From Candidatus Latescibacter sp. (GTDB taxonomy: Bacteria > Latescibacterota > Latescibacteria > Latescibacterales > Latescibacteraceae): DNA of 42,734 nt. Positions 8,327 through 16,624 of this stretch are shown one piece after another. The position numbers and the translations under genes were made by a program. Location: the NCBI GenBank assembly GCA_030692375.1, contig JAUYCD010000086.1, positions 1 through 42,734 of the forward strand, in the 5' to 3' direction. The notes under the pieces were generated by a model. It saw nothing but the letters and a program-made list of their open reading frames with translations, did no database searches and was not told the DNA's origin. The stretch's first letter is position 1. Each line of letters begins with the position of its first letter.

Positions 8327-10504
8327 TTACAGCAGGGAAGGCATGGTGAGTGCGGGATGGTTTTTCTCAGCGCACCATTCCATCAATTCCATCACATCGG
8401 TCGTAATCGTCTCATCGGCTATCATATCGATGAAATCGGGATTGCCGATTTCTTCGCAGCGATGCATCAGCTTTTCGTGTAAAAAATCCTTGAGCTGCTT
8501 CGGCATCCAGACCATTCTCAGAAGGCCGCCGTCAGCGCTGATGAATTTCTTCGATACCACGTACAATTTCCCGACGCCCAGAAATCCCGGTGTCTGGGAA
8601 CCACCGCCGACAAAGCCAGCCAGGGTGGTGAAATTCATCCCGCAGGGGGTCATACCGCCGAATTCACGGTTTACGATCATAAAACCGTTGCATTCCGGAA
8701 CCATGGCCATGATACACTCGAAGCATCCGCAGCTCGTCATGGGTTCTTCCATGACGCTGTAAGCGTTGAACCGCTTGAGCGCCTGCCTTGATGTCTGATA
8801 TACGAAGTCGTTGACCCCTTTCCATTGGCCTTTGACAGCGTCTATAACCTCTCCCTTTTTCACCGGCTGATTGCATCCCTTGGGTTTGATTTCATACCCC
8901 GCCTTCCCGTCCAGCCAGGAATAGGCGCCGCAAAGACCGAGGCGCTCGGGGCTTATGATACAGACATGGCTGGGCGCATAAGACTGGCAGAGAGTGCAGG
9001 AATAGAATGTGTCGACGCTCTCGTCGGTCATTCCGGCGATCCGCTCATCCCGGAAGCTGTAGGCTGCCTGAGCTTCCTTGAGAACCTCCTCGACCTTGTC
9101 CTTATCGGTAATGAGCGTAACCTGAACCTTGTCAACGATCTCACCGTATATGTCATGTAACTGCGCATGAATGATGATACCGAAGTGCTTGAGCCGGAAT
9201 CCTTTCCGGTAAGTATCCTTGGAGATGCGCATCCAGACGATATCCCGCTGGCCCATGTGGAAGATACCCATCGCCTCGTTGAGGTACGTATGGAGCTGGC
9301 GTTCCATGATGGACTCGAAATCTTTCTGCAAGCGTCTTCCCGCCACTTCGATCAGTATTCCCAGGGGAAGCGCCCCGCCTTCCTGGAGTGTGTCGACATC
9401 CGGACCGATAAGCTCGATCTTGCCATCCTCTATTTCATCCATCTCCCTTGTTCGGAGATATTCAAAAGCTGTCGAGTACTTGTGTCCGAACTGGCAGTAC
9501 ATATCTTCTTTTCTGACCGTTTCACCCTCAAAAGCCGCTGCGTAGGGCACCGGAATGGGCAGGTCGGTAACTTTCACCTTTACCCCGCGAACCTCGATGC
9601 AGGTTGGGATAATCTTGTTGTAATCGAGCTCGTGAACGACATGCTCGAAGTTACAGATTCCCGTCGGCCGTATCTCCGGAATCGGTGTGTCGGCAATGAT
9701 TGGGAATCCCATGTTGATAGCCCCCGCACCGAGCGCATACTTGAGATCGTCCACCTCGCCGAGCGTCAGCCCGAAAGCATGAACCTTGGCGCGGGTATAC
9801 ATAAGGCATTCCAGTCCCTTTCCAGCCTTGATGCCGCCGAACGTCATCGCGCTCCTGATTGCCCAACTGAGCGGATAAATACCTGACACGGTATCGCGGC
9901 CGTAGGGCACGATATAGGTATCCCAGCCCATTTCGACGCCGGCCTCTTTGAGCTGGTCAACGATGCTTCTTCCGTTCACCGAGGAGCCGACAAAAATGAG
10001 AATGCTTCTCTTCTGGAGCTCGCGTATGACCTTCACTGCGGTGTCCAGGTCCGGCGCAGCTCCGAGAATGGCGGCGAAGCCGGGCATACGGCCGTCAACA
10101 AGTTGAATACCCAGTTTACGGAGCCATGTGTCGGTATAAAATCCCTCGCATCCCGGCTGCGGCTCTTCATTGTAGAGGTAGCGGAGCGCCATGATAACTT
10201 CCGTCGTAAGCAGCGTGGAAATGCCGCTGTCGAGGGTATCTCCAAGATAGGGAAGCCACATCGATTCCGAGGGTGGATCATGCAAAAGTCCTCGAGCATG
10301 TTCCAGAATGGGGCGGATTGCCCCAACCGTTTTCACTTCCAATCCCATGAGCGCATTGGCCATGGGAAGGAAGTAGGCGGTTTCGGGGAATTCTACTTTC
10401 TGGTCCTCTCCTTTTTCTTCCACCGCTTTGGTAAACTTTTCCTCAGCCTCCCTATAAAAGACATGCGCACCTCGTATGGCTGCTCCTGCAATTATTCGTG
10501 ACAT
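8327..10504 (-). CDS. acsB: Acetyl-CoA synthase catalytic subunit (CODH/ACS alpha, CdhC-type)
   Basis: This 725-residue protein assembles acetyl-CoA from CO, the corrinoid-bound methyl group and CoA at the Ni-Ni-[4Fe-4S] A-cluster. The cluster ligands are intact: C-x2-C-x8-C-x9-C (YSCTLCQSYAPSHVC to LGLC), with the same spacing as in Moorella AcsB, and the distal nickel site CGC in TSCGCFECIM. The length matches bacterial AcsB with the N-terminal CODH-contact domain, not the short archaeal CdhC. The start has GGAGG about 9 nt upstream. The gene lies 220 bp downstream of cooS, and the gap holds a perfect palindrome. Confidence 0.95.
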   Translation of the reverse strand: MSRIIAGAAIRGAHVFYREAEEKFTKAVEEKGEDQKVEFPETAYFLPMANALMGLEVKTVGAIRPILEHARGLLHDPPSESMWLPYLGDTLDSGISTLLTTEVIMALRYLYNEEPQPGCEGFYTDTWLRKLGIQLVDGRMPGFAAILGAAPDLDTAVKVIRELQKRSILIFVGSSVNGRSIVDQLKEAGVEMGWDTYIVPYGRDTVSGIYPLSWAIRSAMTFGGIKAGKGLECLMYTRAKVHAFGLTLGEVDDLKYALGAGAINMGFPIIADTPIPEIRPTGICNFEHVVHELDYNKIIPTCIEVRGVKVKVTDLPIPVPYAAAFEGETVRKEDMYCQFGHKYSTAFEYLRTREMDEIEDGKIELIGPDVDTLQEGGALPLGILIEVAGRRLQKDFESIMERQLHTYLNEAMGIFHMGQRDIVWMRISKDTYRKGFRLKHFGIIIHAQLHDIYGEIVDKVQVTLITDKDKVEEVLKEAQAAYSFRDERIAGMTDESVDTFYSCTLCQSYAPSHVCIISPERLGLCGAYSWLDGKAGYEIKPKGCNQPVKKGEVIDAVKGQWKGVNDFVYQTSRQALKRFNAYSVMEEPMTSCGCFECIMAMVPECNGFMIVNREFGGMTPCGMNFTTLAGFVGGGSQTPGFLGVGKLYVVSKKFISADGGLLRMVWMPKQLKDFLHEKLMHRCEEIGNPDFIDMIADETITTDVMELMEWCAEKNHPALTMPSLL

Positions 10505-10613
10505 TCCGTACTTCCTCCATGTATCATCAAGTCAAAAAATTATTCGTTCTCATCGGCTTTCGACTATGCTATAGGGCGAAATATTTCTTTGCGCATTTTT
10601 TGGAAAAGATCCT

Positions 10614-10691
10614 GAAACGGTTTCATCGTACCCGCGAAGCGGCAACAAGTTCGGCATGACACGTGTCATGCCGAACTTGTTTCGGCATCCA
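10614..10691. repeat. REP-like palindrome between cooS and acsB
   Basis: Positions 10645-10680 form a perfect 36-bp palindrome centred on GACACGTGTC. The preceding ~45 bases (from GAAACGGTTTCATCG) recur at 15873-15919, and the palindrome core recurs in imperfect form at 38932-38986. The transcript could fold into an 18-bp stem inside the CODH/ACS operon, where it might attenuate transcription or protect an mRNA end. Confidence 0.75.
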
Positions 10692-10724
10692 TATGTATAG
10701 TTTGCTCTGTTCAAGTTCCGGGCA

Positions 10725-12647
10725 CTATACCTCCACCGCAATTTCCCTGACCGGATACATCATGGGACGGAGCTTGAGCGCCTCGCGTTTTTTATCGATA
10801 TGTTCGATCATCCCCTGAGCGATAGCGACGGGGTCCAGCTTAAACGCAAATTTCCCGCCGGTCATTTTTTCAATATCCTCGGTGAGGAATTTCAACACCC
10901 ATTCACAGCCGCCGAGCTGGAACTGCGGCGACATATCCACATAAATTCCGCTCGCAACAGCATAAAGGCTTATGGTCACAGCTTTTTCGCTCATCCATTC
11001 CGGAGCGCAGGCCGCTACAGGAATATCGGAGATCGCATCGCCGAGACCTCCTTCGCTCACCATGTTGGAGAGCGCAACAAGAATCCGTGAATTATCCACA
11101 CAGCTTCCCGAATGAATGATCGGCGGTATGCCGACCGCTTCGCAAATCTCACGGAGACCCTCTCCGGCGTATTCCATGGCCGCCTCCGGACTGAGCAGTC
11201 CCCACTTTGCGCATGCGGTGGCGCTGCAGCCCGTTTCGACGACGAGAATATCATGACGGAGCAGTTCGCGCGCGATGGTGACATGGAACAAATCCTGGGT
11301 CAGGCCGGGATGATTGCATCCCACAATAGCAGCCACACCGCGGAGACGTCCCTCCATGATGGCGTTATTCAGGGGACGGTATGTTGCACGATACCTTCCG
11401 CCGAGAAAATGAAAAATGTTTTCAGCGGTAAATCCGCCGATAAAATTCTGAGTTTCCGGGGGAATCTCAATCTTCCCGGGATCCCTGTGTTTGAAACGTT
11501 CGATTGCCATCTCCACTATTTTCTTGGCGGTTGCGAGAGCATCGCTGTGATCGAAATGGACATACTTCGCGCCCTGAAACTGAGCCTTTTCCGAAGTGGT
11601 GACAATCTCCGTATGGAAGCACTTTGCTACATCGATCAGGCCGGGCAGAATGCACTGAATATCAACAACCATCAGGTCCACTGCCCCGGTGATAATGACC
11701 AACTCCTGCTGAAGAAAGTTGCCGGCCACAGGGATACCGTGGCGCATGAGAATTTCGGTGGCGGTGCAGCAGATCCCGCCGAGATTGATTCCCTGGGCGC
11801 CGGCTTCCCTTGCTTTGGCGATCATTTCAGGATCACGGGCTGCGCGGACTATCATGTCGGAAACTGTCGGGTCGTGACCGTGGACAATGATGTTAACCTC
11901 ATCCTTTTCGAGAATTCCTATATTCGCCCTGCCGCGAATCGGCTGCGGGCTTCCGAAGATAACATCCGAGAGGTCGGTAGCGATCATCGATCCCGCCCAG
12001 CCGTCGATCAGGGCTACTCGCATGGCTTGCCTGATGATATTGAGAGGATCGTTATCCACTCCGATATTTGTCCGGTGCATCATTTCGGTGATTTCACGGT
12101 CTATCCCACGGGGGAGAAGCCCCTCTTTACGCCACATTTCCTTGGTTTTTTCGGGAGCGCGGTTTTTCAGAGTAAGCTCGCCCTCCTGCTGGCCGAACTC
12201 CGCAAGCGCCTTTTCAGACAGGTCGCGGGCAATTTTCATGATATCCTTGTTGTCGGTCTCCACACCAAATTCTCTTGCAAGCTTCTTTAATTTCTCGGGA
12301 TCCTGTATCTTGAAATCCGAGGCTTTCCCTGTGCTGAGATCGCGAAGCAGCAGCACTATGTCGCGGGCATGGTCGGAGTGAGCGGCTGTTCCCGCGGCCA
12401 CCATACGCGCAAAATTCCTTGCTCCTATGATATCGGCGGTAGCGCCGCATATCCCGCGGGATGCTTTCTTCGTAATTCGGCATGGCCCCATCACACAAAT
12501 TCTGCAGCACACTCCGGCAATCCCAAATCCACACTGAGGCTGCTGATTCTGCCTGCGATCCCAGATAGTTTCGAGATTCTCCTCCTTCGCTTTTTCGATG
12601 AGTCTCAGCGAAGTCGGATCAATTGATTTTCTTATTTCTTCAGCCAT
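10725..12647 (-). CDS. cooS: Anaerobic Ni,Fe carbon monoxide dehydrogenase catalytic subunit
   Basis: This 640-residue enzyme interconverts CO and CO2 at a Ni-Fe-S C-cluster and passes electrons through B and D clusters. The N-terminus has C39 and C47 (D cluster, shared across the dimer) and C48, C51, C56, C67 (B cluster). C-cluster segments are visible: INLGGICCTATE, VVDIQCILPG, IVGCNHPG, VETGCSATACAKWG and HSGSCVDNSR. It is of the CooS type, as expected next to bacterial acsB. The ATG has AAGGGAG upstream and overlaps the 3' end of cooC by 8 bp, so the two are coupled. In this setting it most likely makes CO for AcsB rather than oxidising external CO. Confidence 0.95.
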   Translation of the reverse strand: MAEEIRKSIDPTSLRLIEKAKEENLETIWDRRQNQQPQCGFGIAGVCCRICVMGPCRITKKASRGICGATADIIGARNFARMVAAGTAAHSDHARDIVLLLRDLSTGKASDFKIQDPEKLKKLAREFGVETDNKDIMKIARDLSEKALAEFGQQEGELTLKNRAPEKTKEMWRKEGLLPRGIDREITEMMHRTNIGVDNDPLNIIRQAMRVALIDGWAGSMIATDLSDVIFGSPQPIRGRANIGILEKDEVNIIVHGHDPTVSDMIVRAARDPEMIAKAREAGAQGINLGGICCTATEILMRHGIPVAGNFLQQELVIITGAVDLMVVDIQCILPGLIDVAKCFHTEIVTTSEKAQFQGAKYVHFDHSDALATAKKIVEMAIERFKHRDPGKIEIPPETQNFIGGFTAENIFHFLGGRYRATYRPLNNAIMEGRLRGVAAIVGCNHPGLTQDLFHVTIARELLRHDILVVETGCSATACAKWGLLSPEAAMEYAGEGLREICEAVGIPPIIHSGSCVDNSRILVALSNMVSEGGLGDAISDIPVAACAPEWMSEKAVTISLYAVASGIYVDMSPQFQLGGCEWVLKFLTEDIEKMTGGKFAFKLDPVAIAQGMIEHIDKKREALKLRPMMYPVREIAVEV

Positions 12648-13407
12648 GTAATACTCCCTTGATAAGTCTCTCCCTGATGCCGTCTATTATATGTACATCT
12701 TCTATGGACACCCCGCTGTCGCCTTTCCCGCTTTTATTGATATCTTCCGAAAAGGGAATGACTCCCAGCATTACATCGGGGGGAAAATAGCTTTCGATAA
12801 ATGACATATCTTCTTTCCCCCGTACTTTATTCGCTACGATGAAATATTCATTCACACCGAGCTCCGCTGCCAGTTCAGCCACCCGCCGACCGGTTTCCAG
12901 AGAACGCTTGCCCGGCTCAACCACGATGATAAAAGCATCCACATCACGCGTGGTTCCCCGCCCCAGGTGCTCGATTCCGGCTTCCATATCCATGATGATG
13001 ATGGTCTTGTCGTCAAGGAGAAGATGCCCGATAAGCTCTCTGACAAATGCGTTCTCCGGGCAATAACATCCCGTTCCCGCATTCTTGACCCGCCCCATAA
13101 GGAGAAGGCGGATTCCGTTATGCATGACGCTGTACTTTTCGGGGATGTCATCAACGCGGGGGTTGAGCTTAAAAAAAGCGCCCATACTTCCCGGCTGAGT
13201 TCCCGTGCGCTCGGATATGATTTCTTTCAAATCGACGATAGGAATTATTTTTTCCGGTTCGGGGAATCCCAGCGTTGAAGCGAGATTTGCATCGGGATCA
13301 GCATCCACTGCCATCACACGATACCCCGCCTTTTGAAAAGAGACGCATAAGAGAGCAGCCAGTGTCGTCTTTCCAACGCCGCCTTTTCCCGAAACGGCTA
13401 TTTTCAT
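12640..13407 (-). CDS. cooC: CODH maturation ATPase (nickel insertion)
   Basis: This 255-residue MinD/NifH-like P-loop ATPase matures CODH by nickel insertion. The deviant Walker A GKGGVGKTT is at residues 7-15, followed by VDADPDANLA. The metal-binding C114-x-C116 pair sits in GTGCYCPEN, typical of CooC. The ATG is preceded by GAGGAG. It is the first gene of the operon and overlaps cooS, so chaperone and client are made together. Confidence 0.92.
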   Translation of the reverse strand: MKIAVSGKGGVGKTTLAALLCVSFQKAGYRVMAVDADPDANLASTLGFPEPEKIIPIVDLKEIISERTGTQPGSMGAFFKLNPRVDDIPEKYSVMHNGIRLLLMGRVKNAGTGCYCPENAFVRELIGHLLLDDKTIIIMDMEAGIEHLGRGTTRDVDAFIIVVEPGKRSLETGRRVAELAAELGVNEYFIVANKVRGKEDMSFIESYFPPDVMLGVIPFSEDINKSGKGDSGVSIEDVHIIDGIRERLIKGVLHG

Positions 13408-13464
13408 GTCAATACACTCCTCAATAAATTTGTATTAAAAGAGCCTTTTGCAAAAGTCTATTTA

Positions 13465-13494
13465 ACATTACGATACACCGAAAGACTAGTTCAA
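13465..13494 (-). promoter_or_regulatory. Weak sigma70-like promoter candidate for the cooC operon
   Basis: On the minus strand TTGAAC is followed after 18 bases by TAATGT, about 60 bp upstream of the cooC start. A CTTTTGCAAAAG palindrome (13444-13455) lies between it and the gene. The match to consensus is weak. Confidence 0.25.
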
Positions 13495-13629
13495 TGTATT
13501 TTCGAGAAAGAGCATAAATATATAGCTAACCCCCATAAAATACAGTATATTGATGTTGAGAGAACTCACTATACCAATTTTCTTCATGGGGGTTGCGATG
13601 CATGTAATATCGTATATGTGGCTGGGAAT

Positions 13630-13912
13630 ACAAAGGCATTTGTTTTCTTTTTTGGAAGAGGAATTGGGGCCGCTCAACGACTTTCACCTGGCAGAGAAGA
13701 CGGGTGACGGCGGTAATCTCAGCCTTGATCATGAAAGGTTTTTCGGTGGGAGCAAGGGCTCCACATCGATGAGCTTCCGGCCCTTGCAATAACCGCAGGA
13801 AGCCTTACCCCCGGAGGCGGAGGAAATGAATATCCGGTTGGAGGCTCGTAAATCGTTTCAGGAATGGGAAAATCTCGTTAAACAGTTTCCGCCGCACTCT
13901 CAATACTTTTGA
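13630..13912 (-). pseudogene. Decayed Nqr/Rnf-type fragment: NqrA-like N-terminus joined to a [2Fe-2S] ferredoxin domain
   Basis: On the minus strand, one frame reads KSIESAAETV-stop-RDFPIPETI, close to residues 10-28 of the intact NqrA at 36164-35004. A second frame then reads IFISSASGGKASCGYCKG, which shares the ten residues GGKASCGYCK with the NqrF-NuoE fusion at 31003-30026. After a frameshift near 13760 it continues LAPTEKPFM..TRLLCQVKVVERPQF, matching ILPTEKGFI..IRLACQVKV in that protein. The first ligand Cys is Ser, and there are stops and at least one frameshift, so the fragment cannot make a working ferredoxin. An alternative origin is the ferredoxin domain of AcsV/RACo, which often lies near acs genes. 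The upstream NqrA-like piece and the ILPTE-like motif favour Nqr. Confidence 0.6.
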
Positions 13913-14304
13913 CAGGGGAGAAGAGCCGCCACTCTGTTTCGCAAAATGTCGAAATCCACCGGTTTTTTTAAAAAATCCTCAACCGGCAGCCATTTTTCAT
14001 CGATATCGCTGGTGCTGAATCCAAACGGGAATTTCGAATTGACCCCTGTCAACATGAGAATGGGAATCTGTTTGAATGTTTCCTCAAAATGTTTCATTTT
14101 ACGGGCAAGAGTAAAACCGGCTGAACTGTTTTCCGGAAACATAACATCAAGTATCACAAGATCGGGCTGTCTTTTTTTCATACTTTTTTCAGCGCCGGGA
14201 ATATCCGATTCCACCCGTACTTCATACCCTGCATGCTCAAGAACCGTTGCAGTAGCGCTGGCGAAATCTTCATCGTCATCAATGATCATAACATAAAACA
14301 TCAT
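13900..14304 (-). CDS. Single-domain response regulator (receiver)
   Basis: This 134-residue receiver domain has no output domain. The acidic pocket is D9-D10-D11, the phosphoacceptor is D53 (VILDVMF), the switch Thr is T86 (MLTG) and the conserved Lys is in FLKKP (~113). The start at 14304 has AAGGAGA upstream. A longer in-frame extension has no ribosome site and would read back into the kinase gene. It overlaps the kinase 3' end by 26 bp, so the two form a pair. Its last codons fall in the 62-bp segment shared with nqrA, so its 3' end abuts the decayed fragment. It probably acts by protein-protein contact. Confidence 0.85.
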   Translation of the reverse strand: MMFYVMIIDDDEDFASATATVLEHAGYEVRVESDIPGAEKSMKKRQPDLVILDVMFPENSSAGFTLARKMKHFEETFKQIPILMLTGVNSKFPFGFSTSDIDEKWLPVEDFLKKPVDFDILRNRVAALLPCQKY

Positions 14305-15742
14305 CGTTCTCCTTTTCTTTTTCAGTTGCCTGTGGTACGGAACCCGGAAACCTGATCTCAAATCGAGTTCCTGCATTCGGTGAACTGGCAACCCGTATTG
14401 ACAAATTATGAGATTGAGCAATATGTTTGACAATAGTAAGGCCGAGACCGGTGGAATTTTTGTTATGTCTAACCGCCTCGACAGTATGGTAGTATTCATT
14501 AAAGATTTTTTCGAGTTTATTGGGCTCTATGCCGATACCATGATCCTCTACGACTACCAGGGGTCCGGAATCCGGAAAGGAAAGACACTCTATGCGTACA
14601 GTATTATTATTATGTGAATATGTTACAGCATTTGATATCACATTAAGCAAAAGCATCTTCATGTGATCTTCATTGGTCACTACGCAAGCGGATTGCAGAT
14701 TTTTTTCAAACCTGATATTCCGTTCTTCCGCTGATGGCTGAAGCTGGGCGAGGCACCAGGTAATAATTTCCACCAAATCGATTGATTCCCACCGAAGGGT
14801 TTCTTTGCGGACATCGCGAAGATTTGTCAGTTGCAGCATCTCCTGAATTTCTATACCGAGCTTCCGGCTCCGCGCAGAAATCCGCTCAAGAACATCGAGG
14901 GTCTTGTCGGGCAAAACCCCGCAATGTCCTTTTTGAATGAGTTGTATATTGGCATCGATGGCAGCCAATGGCGCTTTCAGTTCATGAGTCAGCCATAACA
15001 GGTGTTTTGCTCTCTCCTCCTGTGTTTTCTTTAACTGCAGATTAGTCTCAATAAGTTCGCAATCACGCTTTCGTACAAGATCAGACAGGTGTGATACAAG
15101 GTACCAGAGAATAAAAAAAATGGCTAACGTCGAAGATACCGGCATGATAACATTCATGGGGCCCGGTACGACGAAAGAGCGAAAAACGGTTTCTCCGTAG
15201 ACACTGACAGGGGAAATAAGCCCGGCAGTTTCCAAAGCAACGCAGAGAATGAACAAAAGCGAGGCAAATAAAAAAACTAAAAAACTTTGGATTCGGCTAA
15301 AGAAAATACAGGCCAGCACTATGTGAAAAAGATAGGCAAATGATACGGCTGTATCAAGGCTCCCCGCATAATGAACGACTATGGTCAGAATGACCAGATC
15401 AAAGAATATCTGAGACCACATATTGATATGTATGCTTCGTTCATTCCCGGTCTTTGGAATACTGCGCGCATGATGCAGGATCAGGATATTCATAATAGCG
15501 AGAAGCCCTGCAATCACAAACGGCCAATGAAGGTTTGAGCGAAGGTATAATTTTTCGAGAATCCCCGGAAAAGCGCTGAATATCCCGAACAGAATCAGAA
15601 CAGCAATCACTACCCAGCGGAGGAGGCAAAAAAGAAATATATTCTCTACACTCAGAGAGCTGAAAAATATATTATTTTTAGTACCTGCATCATGTGCCGT
15701 AGCAGGCTGCGCAGTTGAAAAATCGAGAGTATATTCATGCAT
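14279..15742 (-). CDS. Membrane sensor histidine kinase
   Basis: This 487-residue protein has about six hydrophobic segments between residues 35 and 220 and no large periplasmic domain, so it probably senses a membrane-borne or intramembrane signal. The phosphorylated His is H253 in LTHELKAPLAAI (HisKA). The HATPase follows with N box NVISNAVTYS, G1 DHGIGIEPNKL, F-type IFNEYYH and G2 STGLGLTIV. It overlaps the receiver gene downstream. The pair lies directly upstream of the CODH/ACS genes on the same strand, but a decayed fragment and a promoter-like gap separate them, so control of acs genes is only a guess. Confidence 0.9.
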   Translation of the reverse strand: MHEYTLDFSTAQPATAHDAGTKNNIFFSSLSVENIFLFCLLRWVVIAVLILFGIFSAFPGILEKLYLRSNLHWPFVIAGLLAIMNILILHHARSIPKTGNERSIHINMWSQIFFDLVILTIVVHYAGSLDTAVSFAYLFHIVLACIFFSRIQSFLVFLFASLLFILCVALETAGLISPVSVYGETVFRSFVVPGPMNVIMPVSSTLAIFFILWYLVSHLSDLVRKRDCELIETNLQLKKTQEERAKHLLWLTHELKAPLAAIDANIQLIQKGHCGVLPDKTLDVLERISARSRKLGIEIQEMLQLTNLRDVRKETLRWESIDLVEIITWCLAQLQPSAEERNIRFEKNLQSACVVTNEDHMKMLLLNVISNAVTYSHNNNTVRIECLSFPDSGPLVVVEDHGIGIEPNKLEKIFNEYYHTVEAVRHNKNSTGLGLTIVKHIAQSHNLSIRVASSPNAGTRFEIRFPGSVPQATEKEKENDDVLCYDH

Positions 15743-15781
15743 ATAAACCGAACGATCCTCGGTATCTATGACCGAAATGAA

Positions 15782-15850
15782 ACTCCCCGCCGCAAGCAGC
15801 GGGGTATCTTGTTAGGTTTATTCTTTTCAAACGCCGCAAGCGGCGGGGAA
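15782..15850. repeat. Paired CCGC-rich hairpins (MITE-like)
   Basis: CCCCGCCGCAAGCAGCGGGG at the left and GCCGCAAGCGGCGGGG at the right form inverted arms around an AT-rich middle. It sits just upstream of the histidine kinase start and could hold its promoter region or end the upstream transcript. Confidence 0.6.
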
Positions 15851-15872
15851 TTTAACCCATAGAGATTAAACA

Positions 15873-15930
15873 GAAACGGTTTCATCGTTCCCGCGAAGCG
15901 GCAACAAGTTCGGCATGACGTCATCCAGAA
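15873..15930. repeat. REP-like repeat copy, half palindrome
   Basis: It matches 10614-10660 almost base for base (GAAACGGTTTCATCG through CAAGTTCGGCATGAC) and then diverges, so only one arm of the palindrome remains. Confidence 0.7.
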
Positions 15931-15995
15931 CTCGCTACAGTATCTATTTTGTATTCCATGCGCAATTTATTAAGACGTTATGTTACCTTGAAACT

Positions 15996-16622
15996 CTATT
16001 TCTTTAACGTAAGACTGCCGCTCTGCAGCCGGGGTAAAAAAGCTTCTTCATAAAGCGCTATTACTTTTTTAACCGCAAAACAAGTGCATTCCGAAGAAAT
16101 TGTGGCGCCGCTGATAGCCCGGATATCTTTTCTGAGCGCTATCGGATCACTGCTTCCTTTTCCGGTGAATTGATCCAAAAAGTTATTACGGGCAATCGGA
16201 CGGCCGCGTTTCTCCTGATAAGCCATTACCGCCATATTCTGAACCTTTGCGGGAGTGGGGGTTAATCTGATAATAAAATCGACTGGCCCCCATTTTCCAG
16301 GCTGTGCATCAATGACCGCGACACCGACTTGTTTGTTGTTTTTGACACCTATGTAAAACGTAAAGTTTAAAGTTTCGCCGATTTTTCCCGATTCGGAGCC
16401 AGCCTGGAAATGCACGAGCTGACCGCCAAGCCGGCCCTTGATTTTAGCTGCTTCAGCGCTGGTCAGCGTGATAGTCTCCGTGGTTACTTGATCTACATCC
16501 GGAAAGACCTGCTTGAGCGCTTGTTCTTTGGTAAGCAGCACTACTGCCTGTGAAATACCGGTCAACCCAAGGAAAAACACAAAGAATACAGTAATAATGG
16601 CTGCTGTTTTTTTCATTTTCAT
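15996..16622 (-). CDS. Exported FMN-binding domain protein (predicted covalent flavin carrier)
   Basis: This 208-residue protein has an N-terminal signal peptide or anchor (residues ~5-28, ending SQAVVLL). Its FMN-binding domain, of the NqrC/RnfG family, has the attachment motif DIRAISGATISS, where ApbE-type transferases link FMN to the Thr. ATG 16622 has AAAGGAG upstream, and the longer in-frame extension lacks a ribosome site and would hide the signal. It lies 2 bp after apbE, so carrier and transferase are made together. It probably works in the periplasm as an electron carrier. The electron partners are not evident. Confidence 0.87.
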   Translation of the reverse strand: MKMKKTAAIITVFFVFFLGLTGISQAVVLLTKEQALKQVFPDVDQVTTETITLTSAEAAKIKGRLGGQLVHFQAGSESGKIGETLNFTFYIGVKNNKQVGVAVIDAQPGKWGPVDFIIRLTPTPAKVQNMAVMAYQEKRGRPIARNNFLDQFTGKGSSDPIALRKDIRAISGATISSECTCFAVKKVIALYEEAFLPRLQSGSLTLKK

Positions 16623-16624
16623 GA

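Noticed and set aside
11112-12290. Long open frame on the plus strand opposite cooS
   Set aside because: Cys/His-rich composition mirrors the cooS codons, it has no ribosome site, and it lies fully inside a certain gene.
13526-13789. Small intact gene encoding a CQVKV-containing protein
   Set aside because: It is only the second half of a frameshifted ferredoxin domain; it lacks a start signal and the N-terminal Cys ligands.
13900-15742. Dedicated regulator of the CODH/ACS operon
   Set aside because: The pair is adjacent and on the same strand, but the receiver has no DNA-binding domain and a decayed fragment separates it from cooC, so the claim has no direct support.
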